Shown: positions 32,554 through 40,326 of the stretch, piece by piece
How the letters are laid out: the number at the start of each line of letters is the position of its first letter
How positions within the stretch are numbered: position 1 is the stretch's first letter
DNA from: an uncultured Collinsella sp.
GTDB taxonomy: Bacteria > Actinomycetota > Coriobacteriia > Coriobacteriales > Coriobacteriaceae
Assembly: GCA_900765115.1 (NCBI GenBank)
Contig: CAAFQK010000040.1
Coordinates: 1 to 64,000 of the forward strand
Direction: 5' to 3'
Length of the DNA: 64,000 nucleotides
Position numbers and translations under genes: made by a program
Notes under the pieces: generated by a model
What the model was told of the DNA's origin: nothing
What the model saw: only the letters and a program-made list of their open reading frames with translations
Databases searched by the model: none

Positions 32554-33177
32554 TTAGTCTTCGAGCTGCGCCACCTTGTAGCGGTAGGCTGCGGCAATAA
32601 CGTCTTTGCAACCCTCGCGGCCCAGCTTGGCGCGGTTGACGACGATGTCTTTACCGCTCGTCATCTTCCACTTTCCGGCACTGTAGCGCTTATAGAACGC
32701 CTCGCGCGCCTTCTGCTGTTGCTTGACCAGCTTGGCACCCTTCTTTTTGTTAAGGCCACGCTTTTTGCGCACGATCTCGACGCGGTCCTCAAAGGGGGCT
32801 GTCACCAACACGGCAATGTGGTTGGGGTTGTTGCGAAGCAGATAATCGGACAGGCGGCCTTCGATAATGCAACTCTCGGTCTCGCCCAGGTCCAAAATCA
32901 CCTGGCTCATCTTTTGGAACAACTTGTCCGAGTACGAGCGCGCGTCGTAGCGGTCGGGCAGAAACGCCATGTTCTCCACAGCCAGACGCTCGTCGTAGGC
33001 GGCCATCTTATCGAGCGACTCGCCCGCGCGCAGCGACGCGCGCACCAGTAGCTCGTTGTCATACAGCGGAATCCCCAACTCGTCGGCAAGCATGCGACCA
33101 ATCTCGTGGCCCTCGGCGCCAAAGTCGCGCGCGATGGTAATGACCACAGGATTCTTCTTATTCTCCAGATCGCTCAT
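32554..33177 (-). CDS. Cytidylate kinase-like family protein
   Basis: A 207-residue P-loop kinase-like protein of the AAK6/cytidylate-kinase-2 family. It begins VVITIARDFGAEGHEIGRMLADELGIPLYDNELL, where the usual GxxGxGK is relaxed to RDFGAEGHEIG as in this family. CIIEGRLSDYLL and the Lys-rich VRKKRGLNKKKG lid follow. Its true substrate is not established in the literature I can recall, and it is distinct from Cmk. It is monocistronic and convergent with the LuxR gene. Confidence 0.8.
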   Translation of the reverse strand: MSDLENKKNPVVITIARDFGAEGHEIGRMLADELGIPLYDNELLVRASLRAGESLDKMAAYDERLAVENMAFLPDRYDARSYSDKLFQKMSQVILDLGETESCIIEGRLSDYLLRNNPNHIAVLVTAPFEDRVEIVRKKRGLNKKKGAKLVKQQQKAREAFYKRYSAGKWKMTSGKDIVVNRAKLGREGCKDVIAAAYRYKVAQLED

Positions 33178-33237
33178 CGCGATTCCTTTCTAACAAATGA
33201 GAAATAGGCTGTTTATCGCCTTTTCCACGATAGCGTA

Positions 33238-33343
33238 CCTGGGTTTTCCTGGTGCCCAAGATTGACCTGAAAGAGGAGCGACGCGTACTTTGGTACGCGA
33301 GCGACGGTTTGAAGGCCAAGGTTGGGTGCCAGGGAAAGCCAGG
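33238..33343. repeat. 106-bp imperfect inverted repeat with inner palindrome
   Basis: Outer arms CCTGGGTTTTCCTGGTGCCC and the matching GGGTGCCAGGGAAAGCCAGG surround a central perfect hairpin (CGCGTAC...GTACGCG). It lies between the ABC permease stop and the kinase-like gene. The layered symmetry suggests a structured RNA or a mobile miniature element. Confidence 0.7.
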
Positions 33344-33982
33344 CTATGCGGCTACGATGCGGCGTTGATATGCCCTCACCAGCAACGAGATACCAAAGTT
33401 GAGCACAAAGTACATCGCAAACACCAGGCCGTAGAGCATAAGCACCTGCGACAGGTCGATCGCATGGGCCATCACGACATTTGCCGTGTACATGAGCTCG
33501 GCCACGTTAATGCCCGAAAGATACGAGCTGTCCTTAATGACGGTCGTGCACTGGCTAAACAGCGCTGGGATGATCGTCTTAAACGTCTGCGGCAGAATGA
33601 TGTAGCGCATGGTGGCAAAGAAGCCAAAGCCCTGGCTCTGCGCTGCCTCAAACTGGCCGCGCGGAATCGAGTTGAGGCCGCCGCGCACAATCTCGGCCAT
33701 AACAGCGCTGGTAAACAGCGTAAAGGCGATGGTCGAAATCACAATGTCCAAACCCTGCACTGTAAAGTAGATAAACAGGATCCACAACAGGTTCGGCGTG
33801 CAACGGAACAGCTCGATATAGGCGCTCACCAAAATACGGAACGGGCGGGGCGCATAGCTCTTAACGAGCGCCAACACCGTGCCAAAGATGAGCGAGAAAA
33901 AGATCGACAGCGCCGAGATCTCGATTGTCTTAACAAAGCCGCCCCAAATGTAGAGCAGGTTGGTCGCGTTGAAGATTTCCAT
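33344..33982 (-). CDS. Polar amino-acid ABC transporter permease
   Basis: A 212-residue HisM/GlnP-type permease with about five helices and the coupling loop RGGLNSIPRGQFEAAQSQGFGFFATMRYIILPQ (EAA motif). It starts 3 bases after the first permease stop. Two permeases, one ATPase and one binding protein form the complete importer (glutamine, glutamate or aspartate type; specificity not readable). Confidence 0.9.
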   Translation of the reverse strand: MEIFNATNLLYIWGGFVKTIEISALSIFFSLIFGTVLALVKSYAPRPFRILVSAYIELFRCTPNLLWILFIYFTVQGLDIVISTIAFTLFTSAVMAEIVRGGLNSIPRGQFEAAQSQGFGFFATMRYIILPQTFKTIIPALFSQCTTVIKDSSYLSGINVAELMYTANVVMAHAIDLSQVLMLYGLVFAMYFVLNFGISLLVRAYQRRIVAA

Positions 33983-33985
33983 GCG

Positions 33986-34732
33986 CTAGGCCTCCTCTAC
34001 GTTGTCGAGCCCCAGCTCGGCCAGGCTCACACCGCGCGGACGCTCCTTGGAGCGGCGCTCGAGCCACTGCACCAGCATGGCGAGCGGAAAGCAGATGATG
34101 AAGTACATAAGACAGCAGACGATGTAACCCTGCAGGTAACCGTACAGGCTCACAAAGTTGTCGGAACGGTACATAAGGTCGCCGCCGGCCACAAGCGCCA
34201 GCACCGACGTGTTCTTGACCAAGTTGAGCGCCTGGTTACACAGCGGCGGCAGAATGATCTTGAACGTCTGGGGCAGTACGATGTACCAGTACGCCTGCGC
34301 ACGGGTGAAGCCCTGGCTCTGGGCCGCCTCCATCTGACCGCGCGGAACCGCCTCGATACCGGTGCGGATGACCTCCGAAATGTAGGCCGCGTGATACAGG
34401 CCCACACCCAAGAAGCCCAGCACGAACGGCGCGATGCGCACCGGCTGGTCGGCACCGGTTATGGCCTGCAAAAACTGCGGACCGGCCATGTACATAAAGA
34501 GCACCTGCACGGGCAACGGGGTGTTCTGGTAAAACTCCACGTACACGCGGCTTATGGCGCGCAGCACGCGCGAACGAGTGGTAGATAACACGCCCAGCAG
34601 CGTGCCCAGCACCAGCGACAACAGCAGACCGGCAACGACCACCTGCAGCGTCACGTCAAAGCCCTCCCAGAAGGGTCCCATGTTTTGAAATGTCGTCGAC
34701 CAACGGTCGGCGTCAAATAATCCTTCGAGCAT
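33986..34732 (-). CDS. Polar amino-acid ABC transporter permease
   Basis: A 248-residue HisM/GlnP-family permease with RTGIEAVPRGQMEAAQSQGF as the EAA loop. The start at 34732 is chosen because AAGGAA precedes it and the hydrophobic region follows; the longer frame to 34801 overlaps the binding-protein gene. It forms a heterodimer with the next gene's product. Confidence 0.9.
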   Translation of the reverse strand: MLEGLFDADRWSTTFQNMGPFWEGFDVTLQVVVAGLLLSLVLGTLLGVLSTTRSRVLRAISRVYVEFYQNTPLPVQVLFMYMAGPQFLQAITGADQPVRIAPFVLGFLGVGLYHAAYISEVIRTGIEAVPRGQMEAAQSQGFTRAQAYWYIVLPQTFKIILPPLCNQALNLVKNTSVLALVAGGDLMYRSDNFVSLYGYLQGYIVCCLMYFIICFPLAMLVQWLERRSKERPRGVSLAELGLDNVEEA

Positions 34733-34757
34733 TTGATTCCTTCCTTGGACGATGCGC

Positions 34758-35636
34758 CTATACAAGACCCCAGGTCTTGACCTCTTGGTCGAGCCAGCCA
34801 TCGGCCAGGCGATCGCAAATCACCTGATCGACCACGGCCGAAAGGTCGCAGCCCTTCTTAGTCGCCACGCCGTAGCCCTGCTCGCCAAACTTGACCTCGG
34901 GCTGCAGCAACTCAACGGTCTCGTTCATATAGCCGGCCAGCGTGGAGCGGTCCATGGCAAAGACGTCGATATTGCCGGCGTCGAGCGAACTCTTGATGAT
35001 GGGGTAGCCGCTAAAGGCCCTAAACTCGGGCTTGCAGCTAAAGCCGTTGTCCTTGATCATCTGCTCGATCAGGCCCTGCGTGGTGGCACCCTGGCTCACG
35101 CCAATGACCTTGCCGTCCAGATCCTCAATCGAGGTAAAGCCCGAACGCTTCTTGACCATGAGTCCCACGTAGTCGGTGCGGTACGGCGTCGAGAAATCCC
35201 AGCTCTTCTTGCGCTCGTCGGTGATGGTGTAGGTCGCCGCGACCACGTCGAGCTGGCCGTTATCGATCAGCGGGCCGCGTGTCTTGGGCGTTACGTCGGT
35301 AAACTCGACAAACTCCTGGGCGCGAGCCTCCTTGTAGCTCACGCCAAAGACGGCAGCGGCGATCTGGTAGCACAAATCGACTTCCATGCCCTCAAAGCGG
35401 CCCTTGGCGGTGTCGTAATAGCCGTAGCCGGGAACGTCCTTCTTAACGCCGGCATTCAGATGGCCACGCGACTTGATGGCCGCAAGCTTGGACCCCTTGT
35501 CGGAGCCCTCGCCGCTGGTGGAGTTGCCGCAACCGGTAAGCGCAGTCCCCGTCAGCGCAAGCATGCCGGCGCCAGCCAGTTGCAAAAAGCGACGGCGCGA
35601 CACGGCCGCCCTCGTCATATCCGTCATGTCCATCAC
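34758..35636 (-). CDS. Amino-acid ABC transporter substrate-binding lipoprotein with Tat-type signal
   Basis: This 292-residue GlnH-like periplasmic-binding fold protein has the body signature VDLCYQIAAAVFG, RTDYVGLMVKK and DRSTLAGYM. The N-terminus has a twin-arginine motif SRRRFLQLAG (residues 13-22), a hydrophobic stretch and a lipobox LTGC with Cys36. It should therefore be exported folded by Tat and then lipid-anchored. Most amino-acid binding proteins use Sec, so this is notable. It sits between the ATPase (5 bases) and the first permease. Confidence 0.9.
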   Translation of the reverse strand: MMDMTDMTRAAVSRRRFLQLAGAGMLALTGTALTGCGNSTSGEGSDKGSKLAAIKSRGHLNAGVKKDVPGYGYYDTAKGRFEGMEVDLCYQIAAAVFGVSYKEARAQEFVEFTDVTPKTRGPLIDNGQLDVVAATYTITDERKKSWDFSTPYRTDYVGLMVKKRSGFTSIEDLDGKVIGVSQGATTQGLIEQMIKDNGFSCKPEFRAFSGYPIIKSSLDAGNIDVFAMDRSTLAGYMNETVELLQPEVKFGEQGYGVATKKGCDLSAVVDQVICDRLADGWLDQEVKTWGLV

Positions 35637-35641
35637 CGCGC

Positions 35642-36373
35642 CTAGTGCAGAATTTTGGACAGGAACTCGCGGCAGCGCGGGTTCTCGGGGTTATCGAAGA
35701 AGTGCTCGGGCGTGCCCTCCTCCAGAATGCGGCCGTCCTCCATAAAGATGACGCGGTCGGCCACCTGGCGCGCAAAACCCATCTCGTGCGTCACGCAGAT
35801 CATGGTGATGTCCTCCTGCGCGAGCTCAATCATAACGTCCAGAACCTCCTGGACCATCTCGGGGTCGAGCGCCGAGGTCGGCTCGTCAAACAGGATGATG
35901 GGCTGCTTGGTGCACAGGGCGCGGGCGATGGCGATGCGCTGCTGCTGACCACCCGAGAGATTCTGCGGATACTCGCCGGCCTTATGCGCCATGCCGACGC
36001 GCTTGAGCGCGGCGATGGCGATCTCGGTCGCCTCCTCCTTGCTCTTCTTTTGCAGCTTGATGGGCGCGAGCGTCAGGTTGCCCAGCACCGTCATGTTGGG
36101 ATACAGGTTGAACTGCTGAAACACCATGGAACTATACTTGCGAGCCATCTCCAGGTGGTTCTTTTTGGTAAGCGGCGCACCGTCGATGACGACCTCGCCC
36201 GACGTGGGCTCCTCCAGATAATCGACGCAACGGATGAGCGTCGACTTACCCGAACCGGAAGGCCCGATCATTACGAGCTTCTCGCCGCGCTTGACGGTGA
36301 GATTGATATCTTTGAGCACATGCAGGTCGCCAAAGTACTTGTTGAGATGCTTGATCTCGATCATGTCTGCCAT
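35642..36373 (-). CDS. glnQ: Polar amino-acid ABC transporter ATP-binding protein
   Basis: This 243-residue ATPase has Walker A GPSGSGKST, Q-loop region VFQQFNLYPNMTVLGN, signature LSGGQQQRIAIARAL, Walker B IILFDEPTSALDPE and the H-loop VTHEMGFA. It is the first gene of the four-gene importer operon. Similarity to GlnQ/HisP is across the full length. Confidence 0.95.
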   Translation of the reverse strand: MADMIEIKHLNKYFGDLHVLKDINLTVKRGEKLVMIGPSGSGKSTLIRCVDYLEEPTSGEVVIDGAPLTKKNHLEMARKYSSMVFQQFNLYPNMTVLGNLTLAPIKLQKKSKEEATEIAIAALKRVGMAHKAGEYPQNLSGGQQQRIAIARALCTKQPIILFDEPTSALDPEMVQEVLDVMIELAQEDITMICVTHEMGFARQVADRVIFMEDGRILEEGTPEHFFDNPENPRCREFLSKILH

Positions 36374-36479
36374 GAATGTCCCTTCCCTGCGTTTACACGA
36401 GTTGAACTATTGTACGGAAAGAACTACGTTTCCGCAGCCCACACTACATTCCCGTAAAGAACCCGCAACCTTCCACCTA

Positions 36480-36546
36480 CTCATTGGGGACAGACTTAAA
36501 TGAGTACCCGCTCATTGGGTGCTCATTTAAGCCTGTCCCCAATGAG
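36480..36546. repeat. Inverted repeat CTCATTGGGGACAG...
   Basis: 25-bp arms (36480-36504 and 36522-36546) match with one mismatch; the outer half reads CTCATTGGGGACAG. A third CTCATTGGG lies in the loop. It is upstream of glnQ, next to the yqeY-type terminator. Confidence 0.85.
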
Positions 36547-36555
36547 TACCCAGCC

Positions 36556-36590
36556 AAAAAAGGGGCGCGACCGCAATGGTCACGCCCCTC
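36556..36590 (-). terminator. Intrinsic terminator of the YqeY-type gene
   Basis: On the minus strand AGGGGCGTGACC pairs with GGTCGCGCCCCT, followed by TTTTT. It lies ~25 bases after the stop. Confidence 0.85.
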
Positions 36591-36616
36591 AGCATCGGCT
36601 ATGTGTCGGCCGGCGC

Positions 36617-37066
36617 TTACGCCAATTTTGCACCGACGATCTTTGCCGCGGCCGGCTTATCGAAGTTGCCGCCGGTGGCCTTGCCCAGAGCGCCCATGAC
36701 CTGGCCCATCTGCTTCTTAGAGGTCGCGTCCAGCTCGGCGATGACCTGCTCGATCAGGGCCTCGAGCTCCTCGCCCGAAACCTGCGCGGGCAGCAGACTC
36801 TCCAGAATCTTGACCTGCTCGGTCAGGTTGTCGGTACGGTCCTGGTCGGTGCCGGCCTTGATGGACATCTCCAGCGTCTCGCTCGTCTGCTTAATCAGAC
36901 GCTTGATCATGCTGTTGACGTCTTCCTCGGTCACATCACGACGCTCGTTAACCTCGATGTTCTTCACCTCGGCCTTAACCTGGCGAATGATAGACAGGCG
37001 AACCTTGTCCTTGGCCTTCATGGCCGAAATCATTTCCTTCTGCAGCTCTTCGTTGGTCATCTGCAA
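36617..37066 (-). CDS. GatB/YqeY domain protein
   Basis: A 149-residue YqeY-family protein, full length for the family, with KDKVRLSIIRQVKAEVKN, DVTEEDVNSMIKRLIKQ and the C-terminal MGQVMGALGKATGG. It shares a domain with the tail of the amidotransferase GatB and is thought to bind tRNA. No pathway partner is evident; it follows the foldase gene by ~48 bases. Confidence 0.9.
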   Translation of the reverse strand: MQMTNEELQKEMISAMKAKDKVRLSIIRQVKAEVKNIEVNERRDVTEEDVNSMIKRLIKQTSETLEMSIKAGTDQDRTDNLTEQVKILESLLPAQVSGEELEALIEQVIAELDATSKKQMGQVMGALGKATGGNFDKPAAAKIVGAKLA

Positions 37067-37114
37067 ATCCTCCTCAATAGTGCGGGCGGCACTCGCACGA
37101 GCGCCGCCCCATGA

Positions 37115-38338
37115 TTACTCAGTCGTCGACGAATCGTCGGTCGAACTCTTGGTGACGCCCTTCAGGCTGACGTTGTACGGCACGTCCTTGGGCATGGGGT
37201 TAACGGTGATGTCGGCGTCCTTCTTGTACTGCTCCAGCCACTCGCTGTACGCAGTGCTTGCCGCCTGCGTCTTCACCACGTTGGAGACGTACTTCTTGAT
37301 GTCCTTGGGCACCTGCTTAATGTCATCGACCTGATTATCGACATGGAAGTAGTCGGTGCACTTGATGATGTGATAACCATAGGTCGACTCGACGACGTCG
37401 CTCACATCGCCCTTGTTGAGTCCCTCGAGCGCCGCCTGGTAGCTGTCGACGAAGGTGGTGAGCTTGTCCCAGCCCACATCGCCCTTCTTCTCCTTGGAGC
37501 CGGTGTCGTCGGAATACTGCTCCACGGCGTCCTCAAAGCTCAGCTCGCCGGAGTTGATCTTGTCCAGGCACTCCTGTGCCTTGGCCTTGGCGGCGGCCTT
37601 GTCCTCGTCGGAAGCGTCGGAATCGACCTTGATCAGGATATTCGACGAACGACGGGCATCGTTGTAGTTGGACAGGTTCTCGTTGATGTAATCGACGATC
37701 TCGCTGTCTTTGGGCTTGCTGGTGGGTGCCACGGCATCCTTGAGCTTCTGCTGCGCCAGGCTCTCCTTGAGCGAATCCTTGTAGGTGTCCTCGGTGTAGC
37801 CGTAGGTCTTAAGCGTCTTCTTAAAGGTCTTGGCGCCGCCCGCGCTCTTGCACGCGTCCTTCCAAGCCTTCTCGACCTCCTCGTCCGACACCGTCACGCC
37901 GTTTCCCTTCTGCGCCTGCTGAAGCAGAATCTGCTGCGTGTAGGAGTCGATGAGCTGCTTGCGGTACTTCTTGGGCGTGAGGTCATTGTCGACCAGGTAC
38001 TGCGCCCAGTCCTTGTCCTTGGTGTAGCCATAGGACGTGCGCATGCTCATAATCTGCTTGGTCACGGTGTCCTCGGTGAGGTTGGTGCCGTTGATAGTGG
38101 CAGCCACGCCACCGGTGAGCTTATAGCCCGAGCTGGCGCTTTCGGTCTGCGACATCAGGCCGGAGCACGCCATGGCCGAGACAGAGAGCAGCATCGCCAG
38201 CACGCCGATGACCACCAGGACAATCTTGACGGTCTTGGACACATAGGTCTTGCGCTGCTTCTTGCGAGAGCTGGAGGCGGCGCGGGACCGTTGCTCGGAC
38301 GTCGGCGCGACCTCGGGGTTCTTTTTCTTGTTTGCCAT
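37115..38338 (-). CDS. Extracytoplasmic peptidyl-prolyl isomerase (PpiC/SurA/PrsA-type foldase)
   Basis: This 407-residue protein has a basic cytoplasmic N-terminus and one membrane segment (~40-60, TVKIVLVVIGVLAMLLSVSAMA). A SurA-N-like region precedes a parvulin domain (~225-320: SNILIKVDSD, FEDAVEQYSDD, KKGDVGWDKL, YGYHIIKCTD). A Cys in MACSG is a possible lipobox (AMAC), so it could be a lipoprotein foldase like PrsA. It would assist folding of exported proteins such as the anchored surface proteins in this window. Confidence 0.88.
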   Translation of the reverse strand: MANKKKNPEVAPTSEQRSRAASSSRKKQRKTYVSKTVKIVLVVIGVLAMLLSVSAMACSGLMSQTESASSGYKLTGGVAATINGTNLTEDTVTKQIMSMRTSYGYTKDKDWAQYLVDNDLTPKKYRKQLIDSYTQQILLQQAQKGNGVTVSDEEVEKAWKDACKSAGGAKTFKKTLKTYGYTEDTYKDSLKESLAQQKLKDAVAPTSKPKDSEIVDYINENLSNYNDARRSSNILIKVDSDASDEDKAAAKAKAQECLDKINSGELSFEDAVEQYSDDTGSKEKKGDVGWDKLTTFVDSYQAALEGLNKGDVSDVVESTYGYHIIKCTDYFHVDNQVDDIKQVPKDIKKYVSNVVKTQAASTAYSEWLEQYKKDADITVNPMPKDVPYNVSLKGVTKSSTDDSSTTE

Positions 38339-38406
38339 GTTTGGCCTTTCGCATCACGAATCGAACAAACGCCATTGTGTCACAACGCAGCCCCCGCGAC
38401 ACACCT

Positions 38407-38469
38407 GGTGCATGGGGGACAGGTTAATCTGCACCATTTTGGTGCAAAGGGGACAGGTCTAACTGCCAC
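38407..38469. repeat. GGTGCA/TGCACC repeats with two GGGGACAGGT motifs
   Basis: GGTGCA and TGCACC alternate so that two hairpins can form. GGGGACAGGT occurs twice as a direct repeat. It overlaps the 3' end of the PTS IIA gene region. Confidence 0.65.
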
Positions 38470-38470
38470 C

Positions 38471-38935
38471 TTAGAAGTGGCGGCGGATGGCGTCGACCAT
38501 GCCCTGGGGCGTGGTCTGGCCGAGAACATCGGCTGCGGCGTCGGCGTCCATAAAGATATTCATGAGCGCCTGCAGGGCCTCGACCTGACCGCCCGGCTCG
38601 GAAATACCCAGGTTGACGATGATCTGCGCCGGCACCGGAGCGCCCATGCCCGCCATCGCGTTAAACGTCACAGGCGCGGCAGGCTTTACCACGGCAATAT
38701 AGGGCTTAGCCACAAACCCCGGGTCGGTATGCGGGATAGCGATGTTAGCCGCCGGCATGGCAAGCCCCGTGGGATAAGCGCCCTCGCGTGTGCGGACGGC
38801 GTCGAGCCAACCGGGCGCAATGTAGCCGCGCGGGGCGAGCTCGTCCTCGAGCTGCGCAAACACCTCATCCGGCGCCGCGCACTCCCAATCAAAAAACACC
38901 AGCTCAGGCGTAAACAGCGCTTCGTTATCCGCCAT
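38471..38935 (-). CDS. PTS sugar transporter subunit IIA (fructose/galactitol type)
   Basis: A 154-residue EIIA domain of the fructose-mannitol superfamily. The phosphorylatable histidine is in AIPHTDP (His69), preceded by REGAYPTGLAMPAANIAIPH. No IIB or IIC genes are adjacent, so it may serve a transporter elsewhere or act in regulation. GGAGG lies 5 bases before the ATG at 38935; the longer open frame to 39049 is not coding and runs into the PIN gene. Confidence 0.85.
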   Translation of the reverse strand: MADNEALFTPELVFFDWECAAPDEVFAQLEDELAPRGYIAPGWLDAVRTREGAYPTGLAMPAANIAIPHTDPGFVAKPYIAVVKPAAPVTFNAMAGMGAPVPAQIIVNLGISEPGGQVEALQALMNIFMDADAAADVLGQTTPQGMVDAIRRHF

Positions 38936-39000
38936 TCCGTCCTCCAAAATTGCATGAGAGCCATAATGCTCAATATGATAGCGAAACGAAACGGGCAAGA

Positions 39001-39468
39001 TCAGTTGAGAATTCCAATCAGCTCGAGAGCACGGGCAGGCGTCAGGCACACCTCAGGCATTGCCTCCAGCATGCGTCGGTCACTCGTGACCACATAGTCA
39101 ACATCCGCCGTCTCGCCCGAGGCGATGATGAGGTTGTCTTCAAGATCCGGCATACGCTTGCCAAGCATTCGTGCCATCTCGCACTCCGCCAACGAAAGCG
39201 GAGAAGCCGTTGCCACCTGCATCATATGCTCGATACAGGCCCATGATGCCGGAGCAAACGACACGTTGACTCCGTTCGCGTTCCGCCGAGCTAGACGCCG
39301 AGGCAAAATGTAGAACACATCCTTTGCCGTCGTTGGCGCGTACAGAAGGTCAATCTTTCCCGCCTCGGCAAGCTCCACCAGGTGCTTCGCTTCGTCGAAT
39401 GCCCCCTCTTGCAGGTAATAATCAAGCCACACATTCGTATCCACAAGCAGGCGCTTTGCCTCGATCAT
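39001..39468 (-). CDS. PIN-domain toxin (VapC-like)
   Basis: A 155-residue PIN-domain ribonuclease-type protein. The acidic residues of the fold appear as LLVDTNVWLDYYL, then LAECEMARML, DLEDNLIIASGE and VVTSDRRML. An ATG at 39468 overlaps the antitoxin stop (ATGA); a TTG at 39474 is an alternative start with closer GGAGG spacing. It forms a toxin-antitoxin pair with the upstream RelB/DinJ-like gene. Confidence 0.82.
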   Translation of the reverse strand: MIEAKRLLVDTNVWLDYYLQEGAFDEAKHLVELAEAGKIDLLYAPTTAKDVFYILPRRLARRNANGVNVSFAPASWACIEHMMQVATASPLSLAECEMARMLGKRMPDLEDNLIIASGETADVDYVVTSDRRMLEAMPEVCLTPARALELIGILN

Positions 39469-39809
39469 CGGCAATTCGCCTCCATGTCGGCAATCATCGC
39501 GTCATACATATCATCGCATACGGCATCCCAGTCTTCCGCAGACGATTCAGCTGGCGCAAAATCCGAAGCGCTTAGCCCCAACGAGGAAAAAGCTAGCCCA
39601 CACCCCTGCTCGGCAAGGCTCTTCGCGCGGGGCAGCTCACGCTTATCCGCCAGCATAAATCCCGGCAACGCTTGATGCTCGACAAGATAGGCCCAAAGCG
39701 CGCGAATGGCATCACTCGGCCCCAATCCATTGCGAGTCAGGACCGCATCGCCACCAGCCTTGAGCATAGGATCGATTCGTGTGTTGAGCTGCACCATTGC
39801 CGTACCCAT
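39465..39809 (-). CDS. RelB/DinJ-like ribbon-helix-helix antitoxin
   Basis: A 114-residue protein with an N-terminal ribbon-helix-helix (MVQLNTRIDPMLKAGGDAVLTRNGLGPSDAIRALW), the classic RelB/DinJ start, and an acidic C-terminus expected to wrap the toxin. AAGGAG precedes the ATG. It would bind its own promoter and neutralise the downstream PIN toxin. RelB-type antitoxins usually pair with RelE/YafQ toxins, so the PIN partner is unusual. Confidence 0.85.
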   Translation of the reverse strand: MGTAMVQLNTRIDPMLKAGGDAVLTRNGLGPSDAIRALWAYLVEHQALPGFMLADKRELPRAKSLAEQGCGLAFSSLGLSASDFAPAESSAEDWDAVCDDMYDAMIADMEANCR

Positions 39810-39860
39810 AGCGGCTCCTTCCTACGTGCTAGCAGTATAGCAAACCTTTTAGGTCACACA

Positions 39861-39892
39861 AAAGGGCCCCGCCCGAGCACGGATGAGGCCCT
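39861..39892 (-). terminator. Terminator between the TA pair and the SPFH operon
   Basis: On the minus strand AGGGCC pairs with GGCCCT, followed by TTTTGTG. It lies downstream of the small gene at 40094. The remaining gap to 40093 has no recognised gene; a weak GCGGGC hairpin occurs near 40012-40042. Confidence 0.5.
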
Positions 39893-40093
39893 GTCAGATT
39901 GGTAGTGTCGAGAAAGTTGATGTAGCGCCCGATCCGAAGCAAGTCGGCTTGGCTTCCAAGAACCTAGAATGCGGTTGATGCCCTATGCCGCCGACCAGCA
40001 TATGAAAGACAGCGGGCCAAAAGCCCCATGGCTTCTAGCCCGCAGAAACATCGATGTTTCCAAATGATCGCAGCTTGTGTTTCAAGCGCTTTT

Positions 40094-40285
40094 CTACGCT
40101 ACCGGCGGATGCAAATCCCAATCGGGAAAGCAGTTTGCAAAGCCTGAGAGATTTTGAGTCAAAACATTGTTCTCAGCTTGCTTCAGTCGCTCGTCCTCTT
40201 CAAACAGACTATCGAGCTCGCTCAATGCATCGAAGTCCTGCATCGCAGCATCGTTATGGTCGAAATCAGTCACATCATCAGTCAT
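40094..40285 (-). CDS. Small acidic protein at the end of the SPFH operon
   Basis: A 63-residue, strongly acidic protein with no recognised domain (motif DALSELDSLFEEDERLKQAENN, predicted helical). GGAG lies 8 bases before the ATG and it follows the 551-residue gene by 41 bases in the same direction. It may be a real small subunit or chance. Confidence 0.45.
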   Translation of the reverse strand: MTDDVTDFDHNDAAMQDFDALSELDSLFEEDERLKQAENNVLTQNLSGFANCFPDWDLHPPVA

Positions 40286-40326
40286 CTATTTCACTCCATT
40301 CATGGTTATCGAGTCAATCCTATCGG

